From assembly GCA_045616445.1 (NCBI GenBank), contig JAZLGR010000003.1, forward strand, positions 62,001-126,000: 64,000 nt of DNA, read 5' to 3'. The notes beneath the pieces are model-generated. The model was not told the DNA's origin, ran no database searches, and saw only the letters and a program-made list of their open reading frames with translations. The translations under genes and the position numbers were made by a program. Shown in pieces: positions 41,925 to 50,931 of the stretch. Position 1 is the first letter of the stretch. Each line of letters opens with the position of its first letter. The stretch comes from Fimousia sp045616445 (GTDB lineage: Bacteria > Bacillota > Clostridia > Lachnospirales > Lachnospiraceae).

Positions 41925-43283
41925 ATGAAATTTCCAGCAGCATTTGAAAAGAATACAAAAGAATATTTGGGAGAGCAGTGGGATCAGTATGTGGCTTCCT
42001 TTGAAGAGGAAGGATACTTTGGTCTTCGTAGTAATCCGTTGAAAATCAAGGGGACAGAATTTTTGGAATTCTGTCCTTATGCTTATGATCAGGTACCATG
42101 GTGTGAGACCGGATATTATTACGATGCCGAAGAAGTGCAGCCGGCCAAGCATCCATACTATCATGCGGGACTGTACTATATTCAGGAGCCAAGTGCCATG
42201 TTGCCGGCAAGCCTCCTTCCGGTGGAACCGGGAGATAAGGTGTTAGACCTCTGCGCAGCCCCTGGCGGCAAATCCACTCAGATCGCAGGAAAACTTGCGG
42301 GCAGAGGATTATTGGTTTCCAATGATATCAGTGTATCCCGCGCCAAGGCGCTGGTGAAGAACCTTGAGATGGCAGGCATGGATTGTGCCGTGGTAACCAG
42401 TGAGAAGCCGGAGAAATTAAAGAAGGTATTCCCTACATTTTTTGACAAGGTATTAGTGGATGCCCCTTGCTCTGGCGAAGGTATGTTTCGCCGCCAGCCT
42501 CAGATGATGAAGGATTGGGAAGAGAAGGGGCCAGAATTTTACAGCGAGATCCAGAAGGATATCTTAGACAGCGCCGTGCAGATGTTAGCACCGGGCGGCA
42601 AACTGGTATACTCCACCTGTACCTTCTCTCCAGAGGAGGATGAGGCAGTCATTGCCTGGATTTTAGACCAGTATGAGGATCTTCATGTGGTGGAATCCTG
42701 GGATTTTCCGGGGAGAGATCATGGCCATCCGGAATGGATCGGCTCTGATGTAAATGAGCTTCGACATGCCTACCGTATGTGGCCGTTTCGAATCCACGGA
42801 GAGGGACATTATGCAGTGCTTCTTGAGAAGGAAGATGGCAGCAGGAAGAAGATCAAGGCAGCAAAGGGCAGTAAGAAGATGCCAAAGGAAGCAGAAAGCT
42901 TCTTAAAAGAGATACGTCTTCCAGTAGAAGGAAGAAGCTTTCATGTCATCAAGGATAAGGTATATCTGATTCCGGACGAGATGCCACAGATGAAGGGCAT
43001 TCGCGTGGTCAGATCTGGCCTTTATCTGGGTGAGATTAAGAAAAATCGCTTCGAGCCATCCCAGAGCCTTGCCATGGCGATCAAAAAAGAGGATTATCCA
43101 AGAGTCATCAACTTATCCATCGAAGATGAACGTGTGATCCGCTATTTAAAATGCGAAACGATCATGGCTGAGGGGGATAATGGCTGGGTGTTAGTCTGTG
43201 TAGACGGCTTCCCGCTCGGCTGGGGCAAATGTAACCGCGGACAGCTGAAGAATAAGTATGCACCGGCATGGAGATGGGTATAA
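41925..43283 (+). CDS. RsmB/RsmF-family rRNA (cytosine-C5) methyltransferase
   Basis: A 452-residue NOL1/NOP2/sun-family m5C methyltransferase. PSAMLPASLLPVEPGDKVLDLCAAPGGKSTQ is the SAM-binding motif I region, VDAPCSGEGMFRR holds the first catalytic Cys, and YSTCTFSPEEDEAV the second. The C-terminal part (about 300-450) has the PUA-like segment of RsmF, which methylates C1407 of 16S rRNA in E. coli. The target here is inferred. ATG 41925 follows AGGAG; GTG 41919 is possible. It overlaps the next start by one base (TAATG). Confidence 0.9.
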   Translation: MKFPAAFEKNTKEYLGEQWDQYVASFEEEGYFGLRSNPLKIKGTEFLEFCPYAYDQVPWCETGYYYDAEEVQPAKHPYYHAGLYYIQEPSAMLPASLLPVEPGDKVLDLCAAPGGKSTQIAGKLAGRGLLVSNDISVSRAKALVKNLEMAGMDCAVVTSEKPEKLKKVFPTFFDKVLVDAPCSGEGMFRRQPQMMKDWEEKGPEFYSEIQKDILDSAVQMLAPGGKLVYSTCTFSPEEDEAVIAWILDQYEDLHVVESWDFPGRDHGHPEWIGSDVNELRHAYRMWPFRIHGEGHYAVLLEKEDGSRKKIKAAKGSKKMPKEAESFLKEIRLPVEGRSFHVIKDKVYLIPDEMPQMKGIRVVRSGLYLGEIKKNRFEPSQSLAMAIKKEDYPRVINLSIEDERVIRYLKCETIMAEGDNGWVLVCVDGFPLGWGKCNRGQLKNKYAPAWRWV

Positions 43284-44005
43284 TGACAAAGCAGATACGT
43301 CTTGATAAGCTTCTTTGCGAGATGTCTGTGGGCACGAGAAGCGAAGTAAAACAGATGATCAAAAAAGGCAGAATCCGGGTTGGTGGCGACATTGTCAAAA
43401 AACCGGAGCTTAAGGTGGATGCAGCTCACTGTGAGATTGCAGTGGATGGCAGGGATATCACCTATGTGGAGGAAGAATATGTGATGCTCCACAAACCGGC
43501 AGGCGTGGTGTCCGCAACAAAGGACAATCACGACCGCACTGTCCTTGATCTGATCACAGACAAAAAGAGAAAAGACCTTTTCCCAGTGGGAAGATTAGAT
43601 AAAGATACAGAGGGGTTACTCCTCTTAACCAGCGATGGGGAGCTTGCCCATCAGCTGTTATCACCAAAGAAACATGTGGATAAAACCTATTATGCGAGGA
43701 TACGGGGTGTCGTAACCGGGGAGGATGTGGAAGCATTTGCCCGGGGGATTGATCTTGGAGAAGACGGCATCACACTTCCAGCAAAGCTTGTGATCTTAAA
43801 AACAGGAGATGGAACTTCTGAAATTGAAGTAACCATTCAGGAGGGTAAATTCCATCAGATCAAGCGCATGTTTCATGCAGTGAAAAAAGAAGTGGTTTAC
43901 TTAAAGCGTCTGTCCATGGGGCCACTGGTTCTGGATGCAGATCTGGCGTTAGGCGCATATCGACCACTGACCGAAGAAGAAATTGCAATGTTAAAGAACC
44001 GATAG
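43283..44005 (+). CDS. RsuA-family 16S rRNA pseudouridine synthase
   Basis: A 240-residue enzyme. An S4 RNA-binding domain (RLDKLLCEMSVGTRSEVKQMIKKGRIRVGG) opens the protein, then the catalytic block VGRLDKDTEGLLLLTSDGELAH with the essential Asp, and FHQIKRMFHAVKKEVVYLKRLSMGPL, typical of RsuA/RluB/RluE/RluF. The RsuA group (16S position 516) fits best. Translation begins within the preceding stop codon, so the two RNA-modifying enzymes are coupled. Confidence 0.9.
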   Translation: MTKQIRLDKLLCEMSVGTRSEVKQMIKKGRIRVGGDIVKKPELKVDAAHCEIAVDGRDITYVEEEYVMLHKPAGVVSATKDNHDRTVLDLITDKKRKDLFPVGRLDKDTEGLLLLTSDGELAHQLLSPKKHVDKTYYARIRGVVTGEDVEAFARGIDLGEDGITLPAKLVILKTGDGTSEIEVTIQEGKFHQIKRMFHAVKKEVVYLKRLSMGPLVLDADLALGAYRPLTEEEIAMLKNR

Positions 44006-44016
44006 AGAGAAAAGCT

Positions 44017-45954
44017 ATGAGTAAAGAGTTTTTACCGATTACAAAAGAAGAAATGATTAAGCGCGGATGGGATCAGCCGGATTTTGTCTATGTCATCGGC
44101 GATGCCTATGTGGACCATCCATCCTTTGGCCCTGCGATTATCAGCCGTCTGCTGGAATCCCACGGATTTAAGGTAGCCATGATTCCGCAGCCAGACTGGA
44201 AGGATAAGAAGAGCATTGACGTCTTCGGCCGTCCGAGACTTGGGTTTCTGGTTTCCGCCGGCAACATGGATTCCATGGTCAATCATTATACGGTTTCCAG
44301 GAAAAAGCGAAGCAAGGACAGCTACACGCCTGGCGGTGTCATGGGGAAACGCCCGGATTACGCTGTGGTCGTATATTGCAACTTAATTCGCCAGACCTAT
44401 AAGGATGTGCCAATCATTATCGGGGGGATTGAGGCTTCTCTTCGCCGTCTGGCCCACTACGATTACTGGAGTAATAAGGTAAAGCGTTCTATCCTTATGG
44501 ATTCTCAGGCAGACCTGTTAGAATATGGTATGGGGGAACATGCCACCATTGAGGTTGCGGAGGCTTTAGATGCCGGCATCGATATCAAGGATATCACTTA
44601 TGTTGCCGGAACTGCCTATCGGGCGAGAAATTTAGATACCGTTTATGACTATATCATGCTTCCTTCCTACGAGGAGGTATGTGACAATAAAAAAACCTAC
44701 GCAGAGAGCTTTTTCACCCAGTATCAGAATACGGATGCATTCACCGCAAAGACACTGGTGGAATCCTATGGCAACCGCGGCTATGTGGTGCAGAATCCGC
44801 CGGCCAAGCCCCTTAGTGAGCTTGAAATGGATGATGTATACAAGCTGCCTTATAAGAAGACCTATCATCCAAGCTATGAAGCAGCAGGTGGCATCCCGGC
44901 CATCAAGGAGGTCAAGTTCTCCTTGGTAAGCAACCGTGGCTGTTTTGGCGGCTGCAATTTCTGCGCATTGACCTTCCATCAGGGCAGGATTATCCAGACC
45001 CGTAGCCACGAATCCATCATTGAAGAAGCCAAAGAGATGACGAAGGATCCGGATTTTAAGGGCTATATCCATGATGTTGGTGGTCCGACTGCCAATTTCA
45101 GGCAGCCAGCCTGCAAAAAGCAGATGACTCACGGTGTCTGCAAGAACAAGCAGTGCCTCTGGCCGACAGGATGTTCTAATATGGAAGTGGATCACTCCGA
45201 CTACATCGCCCTGCTTCGCAAATTGCGTAAGATTCCAAAGGTAAAGAAGGTATTTGTCCGCTCCGGCATCCGTTTTGACTATGTGGTCTATGACAAGAGC
45301 GATGCATTCCTTCGTGAGCTATGCAAATATCACGTGTCTGGTCAGCTAAAAGTTGCTCCGGAACACATCTCCGACCGAGTATTGGAGAAGCTTGGAAAAC
45401 CAAAACACGACATTTACTTAAAATTTGTTGAGAAATATATCAAGATGAATGAAGACCTGGGTATGGATCAGTATCTGGTGCCATACCTTATGTCATCTCA
45501 TCCGGGAAGCACCCTAAAGGATGCCATCGAGCTTGCCCTCTACTTAAAGGAAATCAATCATCAGCCGGAACAGGTGCAGGATTTCTATCCGACACCGATG
45601 ACGCTGTCAACCACCATGTACTACACCGGACTGGACCCAAGAACCATGCAGCCGGTTTACGTACCACGCTCTCCGAAGGAAAAACAGATGCAGAGAGCCC
45701 TGATGCAGTATAAGAATCCGGCAAACTACGATATCGTTGTGGAAGCACTGAAAAAGGCCGGCCGAATGGATCTCATCGGTTACGGTCCGAACTGCCTCTT
45801 ACGTCCTCGCAAAGAGGCCAAGGCAAATGCATCTGCAAGCGGCAAGGGATCCGGCAGAAATTCCGGCGGCAAGACCGCTTCCGGTAAAAATGCTGGAGGA
45901 TCCAGCAAAAAGAAGAAAACGATCAGAAATACAGGAAAGAGGAAAAAACGATGA
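44017..45954 (+). CDS. ygiQ: YgiQ-family radical SAM protein
   Basis: A 645-residue protein of unknown substrate. The radical SAM cluster motif is RGCFGGCNFC with Cys309, Cys313 and Cys316. An N-terminal B12-binding-like part (PDFVYVIGDAYVDHPSFGPA) and conserved blocks such as HDVGGPTANFR, KNKQCLWPTGC, and TPMTLSTTMYYTGLDPRTM are typical of YgiQ. The C-terminal 50 residues are a Gly/Ser/Lys-rich low-complexity basic tail. The SDR gene starts 4 bases before its stop. Confidence 0.92.
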   Translation: MSKEFLPITKEEMIKRGWDQPDFVYVIGDAYVDHPSFGPAIISRLLESHGFKVAMIPQPDWKDKKSIDVFGRPRLGFLVSAGNMDSMVNHYTVSRKKRSKDSYTPGGVMGKRPDYAVVVYCNLIRQTYKDVPIIIGGIEASLRRLAHYDYWSNKVKRSILMDSQADLLEYGMGEHATIEVAEALDAGIDIKDITYVAGTAYRARNLDTVYDYIMLPSYEEVCDNKKTYAESFFTQYQNTDAFTAKTLVESYGNRGYVVQNPPAKPLSELEMDDVYKLPYKKTYHPSYEAAGGIPAIKEVKFSLVSNRGCFGGCNFCALTFHQGRIIQTRSHESIIEEAKEMTKDPDFKGYIHDVGGPTANFRQPACKKQMTHGVCKNKQCLWPTGCSNMEVDHSDYIALLRKLRKIPKVKKVFVRSGIRFDYVVYDKSDAFLRELCKYHVSGQLKVAPEHISDRVLEKLGKPKHDIYLKFVEKYIKMNEDLGMDQYLVPYLMSSHPGSTLKDAIELALYLKEINHQPEQVQDFYPTPMTLSTTMYYTGLDPRTMQPVYVPRSPKEKQMQRALMQYKNPANYDIVVEALKKAGRMDLIGYGPNCLLRPRKEAKANASASGKGSGRNSGGKTASGKNAGGSSKKKKTIRNTGKRKKR

Positions 45955-46709
45955 AAAAAGTTGCAGTCATTACCGGTGCAACCTCCGGCATGGGAGCAGA
46001 ATTCGTCAGACAGATGGTTCGCTACATGCCACATATAGATGAATTCTGGCTGATTGCCAGACGAGAAGATGTGCTGCTTTCCATTGCAGAACGTTATCCA
46101 ACCAAGGGCTTTCGCTTATTCCCAATGGATTTGGAGAAGGAGAGAAGCTGGGAGAAATACCGTGAAGTGCTTGAGCGGGAACGTCCTGCCATCTCCACCT
46201 TAGTCAATGCAGCGGGATATGGCATCATCGGAGAAACAGCAGAAATTGATGTGAAGGATCAGACAGGCATGGTTCGCTTAAACTGTGAAGCATTAGAAGC
46301 CATGACCCAGCTGTCTATTCCATATATGCGATATGGATCTAAGATCATCAATGTATCCTCCGCCTCTGCATTCCTTCCACAGCCGGGATTTAATGTATAT
46401 GCAGCCAGCAAAGCATTTGTCTTATCTTACTCAAGGGCACTGGCCAAGGAGCTTTCCTTAGAGGGCATCCACGTCACCTGTGTCTGTCCGGGACCGGTGG
46501 AAACAGAGTTTTTCGACCGCGCTGAGGCAATTCATAAGAGTCCTGCTTATAAAAAGGCATTTCGCGCAAAGAAAGAGGACGTTGTGACAAGAGCATTATC
46601 CGATGCCAAGAAGGGGAAGGTGGTTTCTGTTTACGGCGCATCCATGCAGCTGATGCGCATTGCGGCGAAGATTCTTCCGGTGGGACTGATCCTACGATTA
46701 TTTTATTAG
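45951..46709 (+). CDS. Short-chain dehydrogenase/reductase
   Basis: A 252-residue NAD(P)-dependent SDR. VAVITGATSGMGAEFVRQ is the cofactor motif TGxxxGxG, VNAAGYG the NxAG strand, and INVSSASAF supplies Ser. YAASKAFVLSYSRALAKEL holds the catalytic Tyr and Lys, and CPGPVETEFF follows. The substrate is unknown. Start ATG overlaps the ygiQ stop (ATGA), suggesting coupled translation, although no metabolic link is evident. Confidence 0.88.
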   Translation: MKKVAVITGATSGMGAEFVRQMVRYMPHIDEFWLIARREDVLLSIAERYPTKGFRLFPMDLEKERSWEKYREVLERERPAISTLVNAAGYGIIGETAEIDVKDQTGMVRLNCEALEAMTQLSIPYMRYGSKIINVSSASAFLPQPGFNVYAASKAFVLSYSRALAKELSLEGIHVTCVCPGPVETEFFDRAEAIHKSPAYKKAFRAKKEDVVTRALSDAKKGKVVSVYGASMQLMRIAAKILPVGLILRLFY

Positions 46710-46723
46710 AAGCAGGTGATGTG

Positions 46724-47704
46724 ATGCAGGAAATCAAGGTAACCAGAATGGAAGCCGGACAGCGAATGGATAAGCTGCTTGGCAAATTTTTGGATGCGGC
46801 ACCAAAGAGCTTTCTCTATAAGATGCTGCGTAAGAAGAATATCAAATTAAATGGAAAAAAGGCAGATGGGAAGGAAATCCTGAAGGAAGGGGATGTGCTG
46901 ACTCTATTTTTATCTGATGATACCATTGCAGGTTTTCAGAAGAATCCGGGGAAGGGCAGCAAGGAAGAAAAGCCTGCCTACAAGGGACCGAAGCTTCGCC
47001 ATCTCTATGAGGATGAGGATGTGCTGATCCTCAATAAACCGGTGGGATTATTATCCCAGAAGGCAAAACCTGAGGATGTATCTGTCAATGATTATGTCAT
47101 TGATGTGTGCACCAATACAGGTGTGGGCTTTAAGCCTTCCATCTGTAACAGGTTAGACCGTAATACCAGTGGAATCATCGTGGCAGGAATGTCTCTAGAA
47201 GGCCTTCAGACCATGTCTGCCATGCTTCGAAAAAGAAGTGTCCACAAGTATTACTATACCATCGTCAAGGGTCGTGTGGAAAAACCGCGAAAGATCGATG
47301 GTTATCTGAAGAAGAATGAGAAGAATAACACTGTGACATTTTCTAAGAAAAAGGAAGAGGGCAGTGACTATATAGAAACCCAGTATACACCCCTGGCATG
47401 GGGGAAGGATGCAACACTACTTAAGGTATGGCTTATTACCGGGCGCACCCATCAGATCCGCGCCCATTTAGCATCCATTTCCCATCCGGTTGCAGGCGAT
47501 TACAAATATGGCAATCGCAAATGGAATGATGCCCTGAAAAGGGAGTTTGGCTTACATCATCAGCTGCTTCACTCTGCGGAGCTTACCTTCCCGGATCAGA
47601 TGGAGCGGTGTAAGGCACTTTCTGGCAAGACGATCATTGCCCTGCCGCCGGCTAAATTTTTAAAGATTAAGGAAGCCCTCGTTGGGGAGTATGTATTTGA
47701 ATAG
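46724..47704 (+). CDS. RluA/RluD-family 23S rRNA pseudouridine synthase
   Basis: A 326-residue enzyme with an N-terminal S4 domain (GQRMDKLLGKFLDAAPKSFLYKMLRKKNIKLNG) and the catalytic block CNRLDRNTSGIIVAG with the essential Asp. ITGRTHQIRAHLASISHPVAGDYKYG follows, as in RluA/RluC/RluD. An RluC/RluD-like target in 23S rRNA is likely. ATG 46724 is chosen over GTG 46721, with AGGTGAT upstream. Confidence 0.9.
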   Translation: MQEIKVTRMEAGQRMDKLLGKFLDAAPKSFLYKMLRKKNIKLNGKKADGKEILKEGDVLTLFLSDDTIAGFQKNPGKGSKEEKPAYKGPKLRHLYEDEDVLILNKPVGLLSQKAKPEDVSVNDYVIDVCTNTGVGFKPSICNRLDRNTSGIIVAGMSLEGLQTMSAMLRKRSVHKYYYTIVKGRVEKPRKIDGYLKKNEKNNTVTFSKKKEEGSDYIETQYTPLAWGKDATLLKVWLITGRTHQIRAHLASISHPVAGDYKYGNRKWNDALKREFGLHHQLLHSAELTFPDQMERCKALSGKTIIALPPAKFLKIKEALVGEYVFE

Positions 47705-47718
47705 ACAAAGGAGCAGCT

Positions 47719-48264
47719 ATGGCAACATGGAATTCCCGTGGGCTTCGTGGAGAAGTCTTGGAGGAGATGATCAATTTAACAAATCAACGGTATCGGGAAC
47801 AGAAGCTGGCACTGGTGCAGAAGATTCCAACCTCCATCAAGCCGGTACAGTTTGATAAGGAACACCGCCACATCACACTGGCCTACTTTGACCAGAAATC
47901 CACTGTGGATTATATCGGCAGTGTGCAGGGCATCCCGGTCTGCTTTGATGCCAAAGAAGTGGCAACGGACACCTTCCCGTTACAGAACCTCCATGAACAT
48001 CAGGTGGAGTTTATGCGTGATTTTGAGGGACAGGATGGGGTGAGCTTTCTGATCATCTATTTTTCCCACAGGGAAGAGTGCTACTATCTCCGATTTGAAA
48101 AGATGATGGAATTCTGGAACCGCCACTACAAAGATGGGGGAAAGAAACATTTTAAATACGGGGAGATGGAACCGGAGTTTCAAATTCCGGTGAAAAATGG
48201 TACCTTTGTTCATTACCTCGAAACAATCAATCAAGATTTACTTGTGAGAAAAGAAAAAAACTGA
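47719..48264 (+). CDS. recU: Holliday junction resolvase RecU
   Basis: A 181-residue structure-specific endonuclease that resolves recombination intermediates in Firmicutes. NSRGLRGEVLEEMINLTNQRYREQKLALVQKIPTSIKPV is the RecU N-terminus with the catalytic Glu. STVDYIGSVQGIPVCFDAKEV contains the D-x(n)-K-type site, and NLHEHQVEFMRDF with FLIIYFSH completes the fold. AAAGGAGC precedes the start. It is followed by the yicC-gmk-rpoZ promoter, which begins inside its own end. Confidence 0.92.
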   Translation: MATWNSRGLRGEVLEEMINLTNQRYREQKLALVQKIPTSIKPVQFDKEHRHITLAYFDQKSTVDYIGSVQGIPVCFDAKEVATDTFPLQNLHEHQVEFMRDFEGQDGVSFLIIYFSHREECYYLRFEKMMEFWNRHYKDGGKKHFKYGEMEPEFQIPVKNGTFVHYLETINQDLLVRKEKN

Positions 48265-48270
48265 TATACT
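48242..48270 (+). promoter_or_regulatory. Promoter of yicC-gmk-rpoZ inside the recU end
   Basis: TTGTGA (48242-48247), 17 bases, TATACT (48265-48270). Confidence 0.7.
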
Positions 48271-48319
48271 AAATTAGTTACGATGGGAATAATTTAAAAA
48301 CAAGGATAAAGGTGAAGTC

Positions 48320-49198
48320 ATGATCAAAAGTATGACAGGCTTTGGGCGAAGCGAGGTTTCCGATGACGTATCCAAGATGATCATCGAGATGAAGTCAGTG
48401 AATCATCGCTATGGAGATTTTTCCATTCGCATGCCTAAAAAATTAAGCTTTTTTGAAACGCAGATGCGTTCTTTATTAAAAAAATATATTGCCAGAGGAA
48501 AGGTGGATGTATTCGTTACCTATGAGAACCTCTCCGAAGCAACCGTAGAATTAAAATATAATCAGACAATGGCAGCCAACTATTTAGACATGTTAAAGCG
48601 CATGGAAGAAGAATTCGGCGTGACCAATGATATTACAACCACAGCATTGTCAAGATATCCGGAAGTATTTACTTTAGGAGAACAGGCAAGTGACGAAGAT
48701 GAGCTTTGGGCAGTGTTAAAACAGGCACTCCTTGAAGCAATTGAAAAATTTATAGAAGCAAGAACTGCAGAAGGTGAACATCTCTACAACGATATCATGG
48801 AAAAATTAGATTACATGTTATCCTTAGTGGATCAGGTGGAACAGCGTTCTCCATCCATCGTGGAAGAGTACCGTTGCAGATTAGAAGATAAAGTGAAAGA
48901 GCTTCTTGCAGATACCACTATTGAAGAGGGAAGAATTGCCTCAGAAGTGGTTATCTATGCAGACAAGATTTGTGTAGACGAAGAAACTGTTCGATTAAGA
49001 AGTCATATCAACAGCATGAAGAAAGAGCTTGGCAAGAGCGGCAGTATCGGACGTAAGCTTGATTTCATCGCGCAGGAGATGAACCGAGAAGCCAACACCA
49101 TTCTCTCCAAAGCCAACGATTTAGAGCTTTCCGGCATTGCCATTGATTTAAAGACTGAAATCGAAAAGGTAAGAGAACAGATTCAGAACATTGAGTAA
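48320..49198 (+). CDS. YicC/YloC-family endoribonuclease
   Basis: A 292-residue protein starting MIKSMTGFGRSE, the family hallmark. VNHRYGDFSIRMPK and KYIARGKVDVFVTYEN follow. The C-terminal helical DUF1732 part contains AEEGRIASEV-like and LGKSGSIGRKLDFIAQEMNREANTI motifs. YicC proteins cleave small RNAs. It lies directly upstream of gmk; the remA (DUF370) gene usually between them is missing. Confidence 0.92.
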   Translation: MIKSMTGFGRSEVSDDVSKMIIEMKSVNHRYGDFSIRMPKKLSFFETQMRSLLKKYIARGKVDVFVTYENLSEATVELKYNQTMAANYLDMLKRMEEEFGVTNDITTTALSRYPEVFTLGEQASDEDELWAVLKQALLEAIEKFIEARTAEGEHLYNDIMEKLDYMLSLVDQVEQRSPSIVEEYRCRLEDKVKELLADTTIEEGRIASEVVIYADKICVDEETVRLRSHINSMKKELGKSGSIGRKLDFIAQEMNREANTILSKANDLELSGIAIDLKTEIEKVREQIQNIE

Positions 49199-49227
49199 TC
49201 TTGATTGATACAGGAAGGTGAGAATAT

Positions 49228-49845
49228 ATGAATCAGAAAGGTTCTTTAATTGTTATTTCCGGTTTTTCCGGTGCAGGTAAGGGTACCGTAGCCAAATGTC
49301 TGGTGGAGGATTACGATTATCGTTTATCCGTATCTGCAACAACCAGAAATCCACGTGAAGGGGAAGTGGATGGGGTATCCTACTACTTCAAGACAGTGGA
49401 TGAATTCAAAGAGATGATCGACCAGGACGGATTTATTGAATATGCCCGCTATGTTGACAACTACTATGGCACTCCAAGAGCATTTGTAGAACGTGAACTT
49501 GAAGCAGGCAACAATGTCATTCTTGAGATTGAAGTGCAGGGCGCATTAAATATCAAGCGTCAGTATCCGGATGCAATCTTAATCTTTATTACCGCACCAA
49601 GTGTGGAAGCATTGAAGGCAAGATTAGTTGGTCGTGGAACAGAAAGCAAAGAAGTGGTTGCAAAGCGCATGAAGCGCGCCTCTGAAGAAGCAGAGGAGAT
49701 GACCCATTATGAATATATTGTAGTGAATGATATCGTTGAGCAGTGTGCTTCTGATATCAATTCCATTGTAGTCAGCAGAAGTTGCGAATTAAAACAGAAT
49801 TTAGCATTTGTGGAAGAAACCAGAAAAGGTTTTGCACATATTTAA
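49228..49845 (+). CDS. gmk: Guanylate kinase
   Basis: It phosphorylates GMP to GDP. It has 205 residues. GFSGAGKGT (about residues 10-18) is the P-loop, SATTRNPREGEVDGVSYYF the GMP-binding block, and EIEVQGALNIK and RGTESKEVVAKRM complete the lid. GGAAGGTGAG precedes the start. rpoZ begins 12 bases after its stop. Confidence 0.97.
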   Translation: MNQKGSLIVISGFSGAGKGTVAKCLVEDYDYRLSVSATTRNPREGEVDGVSYYFKTVDEFKEMIDQDGFIEYARYVDNYYGTPRAFVERELEAGNNVILEIEVQGALNIKRQYPDAILIFITAPSVEALKARLVGRGTESKEVVAKRMKRASEEAEEMTHYEYIVVNDIVEQCASDINSIVVSRSCELKQNLAFVEETRKGFAHI

Positions 49846-49857
49846 GGAGGAAAAGAC

Positions 49858-50100
49858 ATGTTACATCCATCTTATTCAGAATTAATGGAAAAAATCAATA
49901 GCGAAGCAGAAGAACAGGAAACAGTTGTTAACAGCCGTTATTCTATCGTAATCGCTACAGCAAAAAGAGCAAGACAGATCATCGACGGAGATATGCCTTT
50001 AGTTGAATCTGAAGAAGAGATCAAACCTTTATCTGCAGCAGTAAAAGAACTGGATGCGCAGAAGATTCAGATTTTACCAGATAATAGCGAAGAAGAATAA
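49858..50100 (+). CDS. rpoZ: DNA-directed RNA polymerase subunit omega
   Basis: An 80-residue RNA polymerase assembly subunit. MLHPSYSELMEKIN and NSRYSIVIATAKRARQIIDG are the omega signatures, and an acidic tail ends NSEEE. AAGGAGG lies 8 bases upstream. The neighbour gmk is its usual partner. A terminator-like hairpin begins right after the stop. Confidence 0.96.
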   Translation: MLHPSYSELMEKINSEAEEQETVVNSRYSIVIATAKRARQIIDGDMPLVESEEEIKPLSAAVKELDAQKIQILPDNSEEE

Positions 50101-50104
50101 AATG

Positions 50105-50135
50105 AAAAGGGGATGAACTATGTCATCTCCTTTTT
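50105..50135 (+). terminator. Terminator-like hairpin after rpoZ
   Basis: AAAAGGGGATGA pairs with TCATCTCCTTTT around ACTATG, ending in five T. The GGGGATGA inside the stem is therefore unlikely to be a ribosome binding site for ATG 50120. Confidence 0.75.
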
Positions 50136-50152
50136 CCATTATGAGGTGTTTT

Positions 50153-50917
50153 ATGAAAAGTCAGCAGGAATTTTTAGATGGTCTGCAGGACCTGATTAAA
50201 ATCGGCAAGACCAATGGCAATGTACTCTCTGGAGAAGAGGTAAAAAGCTTTTTTGAAGAGTATGAACTGACCGATGAGCAGATGAGTCTGGTGGGTGCAT
50301 TTATGGCAGAAAACCAGATCAAGGTTACCGGTGTGGTGGCTGCACCTTTGGCGGAAGAGGAAGAAGTAATCACTTCTGAGGAAGAACCATCTGCAGTGTT
50401 GAACATGTATAAAGAGGAATTGAAGGAACTGGCACCTGCCGAAAAGTCAAGAGAAGATGCCCTGGTAAAGGAATTCTTAGCAGGCAGTGTGGAAGCCATG
50501 AATGCACTGGTTGAGATGAACTTAAGTGAAGTGGCAGCCCTTGCAGAACGCTATGTGGGACAGGGCGTTCAGGTGGCAGATCTGATTCAGGAAGGGAATC
50601 TGGCACTATTTGTGGCAGTGACTGAATATGAGGAAGGCCAGGGTGACTTCCATAGTATCATCATGGAACAGGCCAAAGAGGCCATGGAGCAATTTATTGA
50701 AGAGAATTCCCAGTCTACTAAAATGGCGAGAAAGGTCTCACGTCAGGCCAACCAGCTCAATGATTTGGCAACAGCATTTGCCAAAGAGCATGACAGGGAA
50801 GCAAAACCGGAAGAATTAGCAGAACTTATGCACATCACTGTGGAAGAAGTGAAGGACCTGATGAAGATGTCCTTAGATGCAGTCAATGTGCTCGAAAGCC
50901 GCAACGTAAACATGTAA
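50153..50917 (+). CDS. RpoD-like sigma-70 homologue lacking region 4
   Basis: A 254-residue protein with the order of a primary sigma factor but cut short. Region 1.1-like helices are at about 8-60, an acidic linker (EEEEVITSEEEP) at 68-79, region 1.2 at 83-112, and region 2 at 118-185 (LVEMNLSEVAALAERYVGQG, DLIQEGNLAL). Region 3 is at about 190-248 (ANQLNDLATAFAKEHDREAKPEELAELM). The core-binding DLIQEGNL block is kept, but the aromatic promoter-melting segment of 2.3-2.4 is replaced by DFHSIIMEQAKEAMEQFIEE, and there is no region 4. It may bind RNA polymerase without reading a -35 box. ATG 50153 is preceded by TGAGGTG. It sits just after rpoZ. Confidence 0.72.
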   Translation: MKSQQEFLDGLQDLIKIGKTNGNVLSGEEVKSFFEEYELTDEQMSLVGAFMAENQIKVTGVVAAPLAEEEEVITSEEEPSAVLNMYKEELKELAPAEKSREDALVKEFLAGSVEAMNALVEMNLSEVAALAERYVGQGVQVADLIQEGNLALFVAVTEYEEGQGDFHSIIMEQAKEAMEQFIEENSQSTKMARKVSRQANQLNDLATAFAKEHDREAKPEELAELMHITVEEVKDLMKMSLDAVNVLESRNVNM

Positions 50918-50931
50918 AGAAAGGATAGGAT

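Noticed and set aside
44632..45195. Minus-strand frame of 187 codons opposite ygiQ
   Set aside because: It lies across the radical SAM motif of a clear gene and is only an antisense shadow.
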